A stretch of DNA of 64,000 nucleotides from Corallococcus soli (GTDB lineage Bacteria; Myxococcota; Myxococcia; Myxococcales; Myxococcaceae), in contig NZ_JAAIYO010000004.1 of NCBI RefSeq assembly GCF_014930455.1, positions 1-64,000 of the forward strand, read 5' to 3'. Positions 56,396 through 64,000 of the stretch are shown one piece after another. The stretch's first letter is position 1; every line of letters begins with the position of its first letter. Below the pieces are notes generated by a model. That model did no database searches. It worked only from the letters and a program-made list of their open reading frames with translations, and was not told where the DNA came from. A program made the translations under genes and the position numbers.

Positions 56396-57241
56396 ATGAA
56401 CGACGCCCAACGTCTTGAAAAGAGCCTGCTCGGCCACATGGGCCGAGCCATCGCGGACTTCCGCCTCATCGAGGCCGGAGACCGCATCATGGTGGGCGTG
56501 TCGGGGGGCAAGGACTCCTACACGATGCTCCACCTGCTGCGGGAGCTGCAGCGACGGGCCCCCGTGAAGTTCGACCTCCTCGCGGTCAACCTGGATCAGG
56601 GACACCCTGGATTCCCGGGCCATGTGCTGGAGGGCTACTTCCAGCGCGAGGGGTACGCCTACAAGATGCTGAAGGAGGACACCTACAGCATCGTCCTGGA
56701 GAAGACGCCGCCGGGGAAGACGCAGTGCTCGGTGTGCTCGCGGCTGCGCCGGGGCATCCTCTACAACGCCGCCGTGCACCTGGGCTGCAACAAGATCGCC
56801 CTGGGCCACCACCGCGACGACCTCATCCACACGATGCTGCTGAACATGTTCTTCGCCGGGAGCCTCAAGGCGATGCCGCCGCTCCTGAAGAGCGACGACG
56901 GGCGCAACGTGGTCATCCGGCCGCTGTGCTACGCGCCGGAGAAGGAGATCATCCAGTTCGCGCAGGCGAAGGCGTTCCCCATCATCCCCTGTGACCTGTG
57001 CGGTTCGCAGGAGAACCTGCAGCGCAAGCGGATGCAGAAGCTGGTGGAGGACCTGGGCAAGGAGATCCCCAACGTCCGCCAGAGCCTGCTCAACGCGATG
57101 TCGAACGTGCGGCCCACGCACCTCTTGGACAAGACCCTGAACCCGGACCCGCTGAACGCGCACGAGGCCGTGCCCGGGCTTCCCCCCACCACCGACGACA
57201 CGCAAGGGAGCGCCAGCCCATGGCTCGAGAGCAGGCAGTAA
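56396..57241 (+). CDS. ttcA: tRNA 2-thiocytidine(32) synthetase TtcA
   Basis: Fe-S dependent enzyme that thiolates C32 of certain tRNAs. 281 residues. PP-loop SGGKDS at 36-41; cluster Cys C111 and C114 (CSVC), plus C199 and C202 (CDLC). The block [27 protein letters not shown] is diagnostic of TtcA. The start at 56396 ([13 protein letters not shown]) fits the family; an ATG at 56384 adds four residues. Its end overlaps the next gene by 22 nt. Confidence 0.94.
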   Translation: MNDAQRLEKSLLGHMGRAIADFRLIEAGDRIMVGVSGGKDSYTMLHLLRELQRRAPVKFDLLAVNLDQGHPGFPGHVLEGYFQREGYAYKMLKEDTYSIVLEKTPPGKTQCSVCSRLRRGILYNAAVHLGCNKIALGHHRDDLIHTMLLNMFFAGSLKAMPPLLKSDDGRNVVIRPLCYAPEKEIIQFAQAKAFPIIPCDLCGSQENLQRKRMQKLVEDLGKEIPNVRQSLLNAMSNVRPTHLLDKTLNPDPLNAHEAVPGLPPTTDDTQGSASPWLESRQ

Positions 57242-58044
57242 AGACGCGCAAGGAGCGCAACGCGGCGCTGGTGGAGGCGATGCTGCTGGCCGCCATGGCC
57301 GACGGCAGCGTGTCCCAGCGCGAGATGCAGACGCTGCTGGCGCGGGTGCTGGAGCGCCCGGAGTTCGAAGGCACGCAGGCCGGGGAGCTGAACCTGCTGG
57401 TGGAGTCCAGCGCGGTGCGGCTGTCGGAGGCGCGCAACCTGGAAGAGGTGCTGGCGTCGCTGCGCCGGCGGCTGCCGGACCACAAGAACCGGATGCTGGC
57501 GTTCGGGCTGGCGGCGGCGGTGGCGCTGGCGGATCAACGCGCCACGCGCTCGGAGCTGGGCCTGCTGAAGACGTTCCAGGCGGCGCTGGGCATCTCCGAG
57601 GACGAGGTCGCGCAGATCATCGACGTCATCGAGCAGGGGGGCAGCCTGTCCGAGGCGCTGGGCGAGCCCCTGGAGCGGCTGTTCGCGGAGGTGATGGTGC
57701 TGGTGCTGGCGGCGGACGGCCAGCTCAAGGAGGCGGAGGCCCGGGCGATGGTGGAGAGCTTCGCGGCGGATCCGCTCTTCCAGAACGTGAGCCCGGAGCG
57801 GGCGCAGGGCTTCGTCAGCGAGTCGGTGGCGGCGCTGGCGTCGGACGGGCTGCCGCAGCGGCTGCACGCCCTGGCGCACGGGCTGGCCACGCACTCCCAG
57901 CGGATGAAGGCGTACCAGCTGGCCACGAAGATCGCCCATGCGTCCGGGAGGACGAGCCACGCGGAGCAGCGCATCCTGGACCTGCTCCAGGCGACGTTCG
58001 GTCTGGCTGACGATGAAGTGGCGCGGTTGGACCAGCAGGGGTAA
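57220..58044 (+). CDS. TerB-like domain protein
   Basis: 274-residue soluble, all-helical protein with two TerB-like units: residues 14-130 ([20 protein letters not shown]) and about 145-260 ([20 protein letters not shown]). Each unit repeats the AxxDGxxxxxE motif that in TerB-type proteins binds a metal such as Ca. The function of stand-alone TerB-like proteins is poorly known; tellurite resistance should not be assumed. The ATG lies within ttcA (22-nt overlap), so translation is probably coupled. Confidence 0.8.
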   Translation: MAREQAVKTRKERNAALVEAMLLAAMADGSVSQREMQTLLARVLERPEFEGTQAGELNLLVESSAVRLSEARNLEEVLASLRRRLPDHKNRMLAFGLAAAVALADQRATRSELGLLKTFQAALGISEDEVAQIIDVIEQGGSLSEALGEPLERLFAEVMVLVLAADGQLKEAEARAMVESFAADPLFQNVSPERAQGFVSESVAALASDGLPQRLHALAHGLATHSQRMKAYQLATKIAHASGRTSHAEQRILDLLQATFGLADDEVARLDQQG

Positions 58045-58056
58045 GCAGGGAGTGGC

Positions 58057-58881
58057 ATGACCCCGCACGTCCCCTCAGGTTCGCGGCACTCCTTCCGTTT
58101 CGGCCTGCCGCCGTCGCTGGGCAGTGAGACGGCGCGCGAGCGCGCGGAACGGCTCGCGTCATTCCTCCAGCGCGCGCTGGGCAAGCTCGTGGAGGTGGGA
58201 GTCGCCACCAGCTACGAGACGCTCGCCAAGGACCTGTTGTCCGGGCGGGCGGATGCCGCCTGGGCGCCGCCCTTCGTGTGTGCGCGCATGGAGGCCATGG
58301 GGGTGAGGGTGCTGGTGCGCGGGGTGCGCCGGGGCATGTCCAGCTACCGCTCCGCGCTGGTGGGCCGGGCGGGCTCCGGGCTGACGCTGGAGAAGCTCAA
58401 GGGCGCCAAGGCGGCGTGGGTGGACCGCGATTCGGTGGCGGGCTACCTGCTGCCCAGCGCCTTCCTCAAGACGCAGGGGCTGGAGCCGTCGCGGGCGTTC
58501 GTGTCGCAGCAGTTCACCGGCTCCTACCAGGGCGCGCTGGAGGCGGTGCTGGAGGGGCGCGCGGACGTGACGAGCGTGTTCTGTCCGCCGGCCTCCACCG
58601 GGCTGTCGTTCGCCACGGGCGTGGAGGACGTGCTGGGCAAGGGGATGGGCTCGCGCTTCGAATTGCTGGCCTACACGGACGAGGCGCCCAACGACGGCGT
58701 GCCCGTGGCCATGGGGTTGCCGGCGCCGCTGGTGGCCTCGCTGGAGTCGGCGCTGCTGGGGCTGCCGGCCACGCCGGACGGCCAGGCGCTCTTGCGCGAC
58801 ATCTTCAACGCGGAGCGCTTCGAGATCGCCCCGCGCATGGGCTACCGAGCGCTGTACCGCGTGGCGCTGGCGAGCCTGTAG
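58057..58881 (+). CDS. PhnD/SBP-like protein without a signal peptide
   Basis: 274-residue periplasmic-binding-protein fold of the PhnD (phosphonate-type) family: FRFGLPPSLGSETARERAERL at the start, LLSGRADAAWAPPFVCARM, AAWVDRDSVAGYLLPSAFL and LEGRADVTSVFCPPAS. The N-terminus MTPHVPSGSRHSFRFG has no hydrophobic core, so it should stay in the cytoplasm, and there is no transporter gene nearby. It follows the TerB-like gene by 12 nt. It may be a small-molecule sensor; ligand unknown. Confidence 0.82.
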   Translation: MTPHVPSGSRHSFRFGLPPSLGSETARERAERLASFLQRALGKLVEVGVATSYETLAKDLLSGRADAAWAPPFVCARMEAMGVRVLVRGVRRGMSSYRSALVGRAGSGLTLEKLKGAKAAWVDRDSVAGYLLPSAFLKTQGLEPSRAFVSQQFTGSYQGALEAVLEGRADVTSVFCPPASTGLSFATGVEDVLGKGMGSRFELLAYTDEAPNDGVPVAMGLPAPLVASLESALLGLPATPDGQALLRDIFNAERFEIAPRMGYRALYRVALASL

Positions 58882-58960
58882 GACGGCTGCTTTCGCCCGG
58901 GTGACGTGACGCGCGGCGCGGAGGCTGCTCGCGCTCCGCGTCATCGCGCGCGCGCACGTC

Positions 58961-59006
58961 AGGCGAAGGCACGGCACCGGCGGTGAGCCCCCGCACCCTC
59001 CGGTTT
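58961..59006. repeat. Tandem repeat unit 1 (46 nt)
   Basis: Begins AGGCGAAGGCACGGCACCGG and ends CACCCTCCGGTTT. First of two adjacent near-identical units in the gap downstream of the PhnD-like gene and the kinase gene. Confidence 0.85.
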
Positions 59007-59051
59007 AGGCGAAGGCACCGCACCGGCGGTGAGCCCCGCACCCTCCGGGTT
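59007..59051. repeat. Tandem repeat unit 2 (45 nt)
   Basis: Follows unit 1 directly and matches it except for one substitution in the first 30 nt, one missing C, and small changes at the end. It stops one nt before the kinase stop codon. Confidence 0.85.
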
Positions 59052-59052
59052 G

Positions 59053-59574
59053 CTACTTGTCGGAGTCCGGCCCGTTGCCGCGCGCGGGGCGCCGGGCCTG
59101 GGAGACGGAGCCTTCGGCGGCGCGGGCGGACTTCGCGGGCGCCTTTCCTCCGACGGAGTCCTCCGGCGCATGCGCGGGCCTGGCAGCGGCCCGGCTGTCG
59201 GCCGCGCCTTCCTGGGCTCGCACGGGCTTCGAGGCGGAGCGGCTGTCGGACGTGGCGCGGCTGTCGGTCGCGCTGTCGGAGGCGCGCACGGCCTTGGAGG
59301 CGGAGCGGCTGCCGCCGCCAGGTGCCCCCTCCGGTGCGCGCACGGGCTTCGCCGTCGGCCTGAACTCCACGGGCCCCTCCGGCGGCGGCGCGGCGGGCTT
59401 CGCGCCCGTGTCCTCGTCACCCCGCACCGGTCGCGTGTCCGCGTGGCTGAAGCCGGTGTTCTCCTTCGTGCGCACGGGCCGCGCCTCCGGGCGGCTCAGG
59501 CCGGAGTTCTCCCGCGTGCGCACCGGCCGCTCCGAAGGGCGGGCCACCCCGGAGTCCTCCGGCGAGCTCGCGGC
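59053..59574 (-). repeat. Degenerate protein repeats in the kinase tail
   Basis: The last 173 residues hold about eight units of 16-22 residues with core [KR]PVRxxE[GND][ST], for example RPVRTRENSGLSRP, RPVRTKENTGFSHA, RPVRGDEDTG, KPVRAPEGAPGG, KPVRAQEGAADS. Ser and Thr recur two residues after the acidic position. Confidence 0.65.
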
Positions 59575-60657
59575 CTTCGTCGACGACTGGCTCACGGCCG
59601 AGGCCTCCGGGGGAGGCGGCGGCTTCGCGGGCGTCTTGCCCGGGGCCGGTGGCGCCTTCGGGGCCGGGCTGCCCGGCCGGGCCATCAGGCGCGGGTCGAA
59701 GTAGATCATCGTCGGCTCGGCCGCGAAGCGCTCCTCCTCCAGCTCCTCCGCGTACACGTCGCGCATGAACGCGGCCAGGTGCGCGCTGGTGCCGTGCAGC
59801 TTCTCCTGCTGGAGGAACTCCTCCAGCGCGAGCTGCAGCTCACCCGCGGTGGAGAACCGGTCGTCGCGCTTGCGCGCCAGCGCCTTGAACACGATGGCGT
59901 CCAGCGACTTGGGGATGCCCGGCACCGCCTCCGACGGCGGGACGATCTTGAAGCCCACCACCGCCTTGAGCGTGGCCATCTCCGACTCACGCTTGAACAG
60001 GCGGCCGTTGGTGAGCAGCTCGTAGAACACCGTCCCCAGCCCGAACACGTCGGAGCGCGCATCCAGCGGCTCGCCCCGCGCCTGCTCCGGGGACATGTAC
60101 GCGTGCTTGCCCTTGATGGTGCCCACCACCGTCTGGGACAGCTTCCCCTGCGCCTTCGCCACCCCGAAGTCGATGAGCTTCACGCCGCCGTTGAAGCCGA
60201 CGAGCACGTTCTGCGGCGACACGTCCCGGTGGATCAGCGACAGCTTGCGCCCGGACGGACTGCGCGCGTTGTGCGCCGCGTCCAGCCCCGCCGCCGCCTC
60301 CGCGATGATGCGACAGCGCAGGCCCAGCGGGAACCCGCCCGGGTGCGCCGACGCGCGCGGCACCAGCGAGCCCAGGGGCTCTCCGTGCACGTACTCCATG
60401 GCGATGTAGTACTGCCCGTCCACGTCCCCCATCTCGTAGATCTGCGCGATGTTCGGATGGTTCAGCAGCGCCGCGATGCGCGCCTCGTCCAGGAACATCT
60501 GGAGGAACTCGTCGTCCTCCGACAGGTGGGGCAGCAGCCGCTTCACCACCAGGAGCTTCTGGAAGCCCACCGGCCCCTTCTGTCGGGCAAGGTAGACGGC
60601 CCCCATGCCGCCGGTGGCCAGCTTGCGCAGCAATTCATAGCGGCCGAACGTTTCCAC
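59053..60657 (-). CDS. Ser/Thr protein kinase with long repetitive C-terminal tail
   Basis: Eukaryotic-type kinase of 534 residues. From the GTG at 60657 the product begins METFGRYELLRKLATGGMG. Active-site residues are K39 (VVKRL), D145 in HRDVSPQN, D163 in DFG, and MSPEQ as the APE equivalent. The HRDVSPQN variant is common in myxobacterial kinases. There is no membrane segment. After residue 330 comes a disordered Pro/Ser/Arg tail. A TTG at 60696 in frame would add 13 residues; neither start has a good ribosome-binding site. Confidence 0.9.
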   Translation of the reverse strand: METFGRYELLRKLATGGMGAVYLARQKGPVGFQKLLVVKRLLPHLSEDDEFLQMFLDEARIAALLNHPNIAQIYEMGDVDGQYYIAMEYVHGEPLGSLVPRASAHPGGFPLGLRCRIIAEAAAGLDAAHNARSPSGRKLSLIHRDVSPQNVLVGFNGGVKLIDFGVAKAQGKLSQTVVGTIKGKHAYMSPEQARGEPLDARSDVFGLGTVFYELLTNGRLFKRESEMATLKAVVGFKIVPPSEAVPGIPKSLDAIVFKALARKRDDRFSTAGELQLALEEFLQQEKLHGTSAHLAAFMRDVYAEELEEERFAAEPTMIYFDPRLMARPGSPAPKAPPAPGKTPAKPPPPPEASAVSQSSTKAASSPEDSGVARPSERPVRTRENSGLSRPEARPVRTKENTGFSHADTRPVRGDEDTGAKPAAPPPEGPVEFRPTAKPVRAPEGAPGGGSRSASKAVRASDSATDSRATSDSRSASKPVRAQEGAADSRAAARPAHAPEDSVGGKAPAKSARAAEGSVSQARRPARGNGPDSDK

Positions 60658-60722
60658 TCCGGCCGGGGACGATAGCCGCGCCCGGGCCGAACTCAAAAGT
60701 CCGCCCCGCCGGAAAACGCGAA

Positions 60723-60752
60723 CCGGGCCGGCCCCTTGGGGGACCGGCCCGG
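60723..60752 (-). terminator. Terminator downstream of the ASH-domain gene
   Basis: Stem CCGGGCCGG / CCGGCCCGG with additional C/G pairing inside and a short loop, 39 nt past the stop. On the minus strand it is followed by TTCGCGTTTT, a U-rich tail. Confidence 0.7.
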
Positions 60753-60791
60753 CCGCGGTGCGTCACGGGTCCGCGGAGCCTCGGGACTCCC

Positions 60792-63791
60792 TTACGGCGT
60801 GGGGGCGCAGACGCTGCGGTAGCGGATCTCCACGGCCTGGCCCGGGGTGGGCACCGAGCCCGGGTTGAAGATGATGGCGTTGCGGCCCGCGTCGTACAGC
60901 CACTGGTTGGCGGGGACGACGCGGCCGTTCACTCGCACGCTCAGCTCCGCGGTGCCGTCCGGTTGGGCGGTGAGGGTGAAGTCCGCCTGGGGCTCACCGG
61001 CCTGCTGGATGATGGGATCCAGGAACCCCCGATAGTCGCCCTCGCAGATGGAGCCCACTGAACCGCCCGTGCCCCTCGCGACGGCGGCGAAGCGCTCCCC
61101 GTTGGGGCCGGCGGTGGTGCACGCGGTGCTGGTGGGGACGAGCGCATGCAGGTTGCTGCGCTGGGACATGCCCGTGCCCTTCAGCGTCTGGAGGAACTGG
61201 ATGTAGCTGTCCGGTTCGAAGCCGGAGTGGTCGTCCTCGTCCGCCAGCACCACCACCGCCATGCGGGCCGCGGCGCGGGTGAAGCCCAGGTTGCCGTCGT
61301 TGGGCTGCGCGGTGCGGACGTCGTCGGCCTGCTCGGACAGCGGGGCGGACAGGCCCTGGCGCATCGTCTCCAGGCCCTGCACCAGGTTGTGGCAGAGGCC
61401 CACGCCCAGGTTGGCCTGGATGGTGGCCGCCGCGTTGGCGCTGGTGCCGGACACGACGCGGGCGCGGCTGCCGTCCACCGGGAAGAGGCGACCGGCCTCA
61501 CCGCCGTTGGCGCCGCCACCGCACAGCCCGCCGCGCTGCACGAGGCCGGTGCTGGTGACGCCCACGCGCACGTCCACGTTCAGCTCCTTCGCGCGCTCCA
61601 GCCAGCCGGGAATCGCGGCCTTCAGGCGCTGCTGGTAGGTGTCCATGGTGGTGGTGTTGGAGACCACGAAGAGCACGTCCAGTTGGCTGTCGGTGCCCTG
61701 CGTGAAGCGGTCCACCTGGATGCCCTCGTGGTTGGTCTCCGCGAGCAGGGGAACGAGGAAGCCGTTGGGCTCCGTGTCCGCCCGCAGGTACATGGGGGTG
61801 AAGTGCTGGCCCAGCACGTTGCGGGCGTAGTTCACCTCCATCTCGAAGCCCTGGCCCGGCGCCAGGGTGACGGGCGCGCTGACGGGCGTCATCAGCGAGA
61901 ACTGGTTGCTCGTGCCGTTGCCGATGACGGCGTCCGTCACGGTGAGCGGCTCGCTGCAGCGGTTGGACACGAACGTCTTGCGCGGCTTCGCGGCGCAGTC
62001 GTAGCGGATGGGCCCGAAGTCCACGAAGGACGGCGTGGCGACCAGGCAGGACGCCTGCGACACGGCGTGGATGGGCAGCGTCACCGTGGGGAACGCGGGG
62101 TTGTTCACCGTGAGCTGGAGCTCGCCGTTGAACTCACCGCCCGTGGTGGGCGCCCGGAAGGAGATCATGGAGCTGAAGGCCGTGTCGTAGAGCACCACGC
62201 CGCCGGTGATGGGACCGCCGGGCATGGTGAACACGCCGCCGGCGTCGTTGGACAGGTGCACGTTCTTGATGGCGCACTCGGCCCGGCCCGGGTTGCGGAA
62301 GTAGAAGCCCAGCACCGCGCCGCGGCCCGGGGCCACGTTGCCGAACTCCAGCGAAGGCTGGGGCAGCAATTCGTACACGCAGGGGCCGCTCGCACGGGCG
62401 CGGCCCGTGAGGGTGATGGCGCGCTCGGGCGTGAACAGGTCGTTGGACTGCACGTAGAGCGTCGCGGTGAAGGGCCCCTCCGCCTTGGGCTCGAAGTAGA
62501 CCTTCAGCTCCAGCGCGTCGGCGCCCGGGGCGATCTGCAGGCCGTTGGCCTCCAGCGTGGGCCAGGTGCCGCCCTTCCACGGGTAGTCCTGCATGCCGCG
62601 CGTGGGCGTGCCCACGGTGAACTGGGCCGCGTCGCCGTCGGCGCGCACGCCGGTGAAGGTGAGGGGGCCATTGCTGCCGGCGTTGGTGATGCGGATGACC
62701 TGCTCCACCTTGCCGCCCACCGGCAGCTCGCCGAAGTCGAGCGCCACCGGGGCCACGGCCAGCGTGGGACGGCCGCCTCGCGCGTCCAGCATCACGCGGG
62801 CCTCACGCGCCTTGTCGGACGCGTACGCCACCGTGAGGTTGCCCACGTTGGGGCCGGAGAAGCGCGCGGCGAACTCCATCCGCATCTCCACCACCTCGCC
62901 CGGCTGCACCGTGGCGCCCTCGGGCTTGGACAGCGGCGAGAAGGCGCGGTCGCTGGTGGCCAGCGCGGAGATGGTGACCGGGCGCCAGGTGATGTTGCGC
63001 GCCCGGGTGAAGGACTCGGTGCGCTCGTGCACCGGGATCTCGTCGAAGGGCACGGGCGCCGGGTCGAACGCGAAGGCGCTCGCCACGGAGTTGCCCTTCA
63101 GGTCCACGACGGACGGGGTGCACGTCTCGCACGACACGACCTCCAGCCGGGCGCCCATCTGCCCCAGCGCGCGCGGCAGGTACTTCGTGCGCACGACCTG
63201 GGTGCTGTTGGGCGGCACGGTGATGGTGTCCGGCGTGAACGGATCCGCCTGGTCGCCCGCGACCTTCAGCGTCAGGGGCAGGTCCACCGGGTTGGTGACG
63301 GTGACCTCCAGCACGCGGTCGCTGTCCACCTCCAGCGTCTCGTAGTCCAGCAGCGGCGGGTGCACGCCAATGGGCGTGGGCGTGCCCATGCCGCGCACGG
63401 GCAGCTGGTTGAGGGAGCCCACGTTGGCGTCCGTCGTCACGCGCAGCGTCTCCTCCACCGGGCCCTCGGCCAGCGGGTGGAAGCGCACCTTCACCACGTG
63501 CGACTCGCCCGGCGGCACGCGGCCGCCGCCCTCGGTCAGCTCCACCTGGTAGGACGGATTGTTGCCCAGCCCCAGCGCCTCCAGCGCGGAGAAGGGGACA
63601 TAGCCCACGTTGCGGATGCGCACTTCGCGCTCACGCCACTCGCCCACCGGCACCTCGCCGAAGTCGAGCGCCTCCATGTCCAGCACCGCGGTGGCCTGCA
63701 CCCCGCGGGTCTGGTCCTCTTCGTGACACGCCATCGTCCCCGCCATCAGCGACGCCAGCAGGACGAACCGACCCCTCCACCCCATCACCAT
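60792..63791 (-). CDS. ASH/choice-of-anchor D repeat lipoprotein with vWA-like C-terminus
   Basis: Large exported protein of 999 residues. The ATG at 63791 has GGAG seven nt upstream and begins MVMGWRGRFVLLASLMAGTMAC, a lipoprotein-type signal with C22. Residues 35-690 contain about six Ig-like ASH units (motifs such as LDFGEVPVGEWREREVRIRN, LDFGELPVGGKVEQVIRI). From about 700 a vWA-like domain follows (DSQLDVLFVVSNTTTMDTYQ, VDVRVGVTSTG), where the usual DxSxS metal site reads SNTTT. A short C-terminal beta domain ends it. The frame up to 63902 was rejected as it lacks a site. Surface or periplasmic structural role is inferred. Confidence 0.85.
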   Translation of the reverse strand: MVMGWRGRFVLLASLMAGTMACHEEDQTRGVQATAVLDMEALDFGEVPVGEWREREVRIRNVGYVPFSALEALGLGNNPSYQVELTEGGGRVPPGESHVVKVRFHPLAEGPVEETLRVTTDANVGSLNQLPVRGMGTPTPIGVHPPLLDYETLEVDSDRVLEVTVTNPVDLPLTLKVAGDQADPFTPDTITVPPNSTQVVRTKYLPRALGQMGARLEVVSCETCTPSVVDLKGNSVASAFAFDPAPVPFDEIPVHERTESFTRARNITWRPVTISALATSDRAFSPLSKPEGATVQPGEVVEMRMEFAARFSGPNVGNLTVAYASDKAREARVMLDARGGRPTLAVAPVALDFGELPVGGKVEQVIRITNAGSNGPLTFTGVRADGDAAQFTVGTPTRGMQDYPWKGGTWPTLEANGLQIAPGADALELKVYFEPKAEGPFTATLYVQSNDLFTPERAITLTGRARASGPCVYELLPQPSLEFGNVAPGRGAVLGFYFRNPGRAECAIKNVHLSNDAGGVFTMPGGPITGGVVLYDTAFSSMISFRAPTTGGEFNGELQLTVNNPAFPTVTLPIHAVSQASCLVATPSFVDFGPIRYDCAAKPRKTFVSNRCSEPLTVTDAVIGNGTSNQFSLMTPVSAPVTLAPGQGFEMEVNYARNVLGQHFTPMYLRADTEPNGFLVPLLAETNHEGIQVDRFTQGTDSQLDVLFVVSNTTTMDTYQQRLKAAIPGWLERAKELNVDVRVGVTSTGLVQRGGLCGGGANGGEAGRLFPVDGSRARVVSGTSANAAATIQANLGVGLCHNLVQGLETMRQGLSAPLSEQADDVRTAQPNDGNLGFTRAAARMAVVVLADEDDHSGFEPDSYIQFLQTLKGTGMSQRSNLHALVPTSTACTTAGPNGERFAAVARGTGGSVGSICEGDYRGFLDPIIQQAGEPQADFTLTAQPDGTAELSVRVNGRVVPANQWLYDAGRNAIIFNPGSVPTPGQAVEIRYRSVCAPTP

Positions 63792-64000
63792 TGTCCGCTC
63801 CCCACCCTTCCACACCACACGCACACGGATGCCCGGGACACGTAATCTCTCGCGGGCCTTCCTGATCCAAGAGCCGTGCCGTCGCGCGGGCGGCGGCGTC
63901 ACCCGCCTGAAATCAAGGACTTGGGGAGCACCACGGCGGCCAAGTGAGCGCTGGAGGGAACCAGGGTGCCCTGGAGGGTGAAAGGTTTTTCCCGACCTCT
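63792..64000. other. Right end, no gene seen
   Basis: Upstream region of the ASH gene to the window edge. It holds a CCAGGG-TG-CCCTGG inverted repeat at 63961-63974 with CTGGAGGG present on both sides (63951, 63971). No coding frame is convincing. Confidence 0.4.

Noticed and set aside
57220-58044. Tellurite resistance operon
   Set aside because: TerB-like helical repeats alone do not indicate tellurite resistance; no terA, terC, terD or terZ genes are present.
58057-58881. Phosphonate ABC transporter
   Set aside because: Only a PhnD-like binding fold is present, with no signal peptide, ATPase or permease genes beside it.
61146-63845. 899-codon open frame antisense to the ASH-domain gene
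   Set aside because: Shadow frame; the minus-strand product has a signal sequence, Ig-like repeats and a vWA-like domain.

Overview
The window is high-GC (about 70 percent) bacterial chromosome from a myxobacterium, most likely Myxococcaceae (Myxococcus/Corallococcus type). Support comes from the mix of genes: a cytoplasmic Ser/Thr kinase with the HRDVSPQN catalytic loop common in myxobacteria, a PilZ protein of the kind expanded in Myxococcus, a complete chemosensory operon, hybrid sensor kinases, secreted lytic enzymes (subtilase, GH18 chitinase) and several lipoproteins. Third codon positions are almost all G or C, so nearly every gene has long open shadow frames on the other strand. I saw no rRNA, tRNA, CRISPR array, insertion sequence or prophage gene.

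Layout. 1-6.4 kb: the 3' end of an S9 peptidase, cspA, the odhA-odhB operon of 2-oxoglutarate dehydrogenase, and an enoyl-ACP reductase that looks like InhA. 6.6-14.5 kb: a seven-gene chemosensory operon (CheY, REC-CheW, CheR, CheW, CheA-REC, CheB, MCP) whose genes mostly overlap or abut. 14.6-19.0 kb, minus strand: clpA and clpS behind a FemAB/GNAT-like acyltransferase and a small unknown gene. 19.2-21.6 kb: an Nfu-type Fe-S carrier, a methyltransferase and an alpha/beta hydrolase. 21.6-30 kb: a subtilase with C-terminal FG-GAP/VCBS repeats, a flavin reductase, a PlsC-type acyltransferase, a multidomain chitinase lipoprotein and a fatty acid desaturase.

30.3-37.6 kb is signalling: a PAS-PAS-kinase-REC-REC hybrid overlapping an rRNA methyltransferase gene, a PAS-GAF kinase, an unannotated 44-residue membrane microprotein ahead of a hairpin, and a response regulator paired with a GYF/J-like/PilZ protein. 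37.6-43.2 kb: M20 peptidase, secreted unknown protein, proline iminopeptidase, a small outer-membrane-type protein and an Rsm22-type ribosomal methyltransferase. 43.2-45.8 kb: a three-gene ABC-2 transporter. 45.9-54.6 kb: an atypical metallo-beta-lactamase-fold lipoprotein, a 14-repeat Kelch lipoprotein, a helix-hairpin-helix protein, RidA, release factor 3, an unknown gene and an M32 carboxypeptidase. 54.6-64 kb: a Cys-rich four-helix candidate, RNase D, a ttcA/TerB-like/PhnD-like operon, a Ser/Thr kinase with a repetitive tail next to a tandem DNA repeat, and a large ASH-domain lipoprotein with a vWA-like C-terminus.

Most genes are core or lineage-typical. The best leads for something not yet described are the acyltransferase beside clpS-clpA (possible N-degron maker), the microprotein at 35849-35983, the ttcA/TerB/PhnD operon with a solute-binding protein that has no signal peptide, the REC plus GYF-J-PilZ pair, and the Cys-rich protein at 54611-54967. 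Start codons were chosen from ribosome-binding sites, overlaps and domain boundaries; several are GTG and one is TTG.
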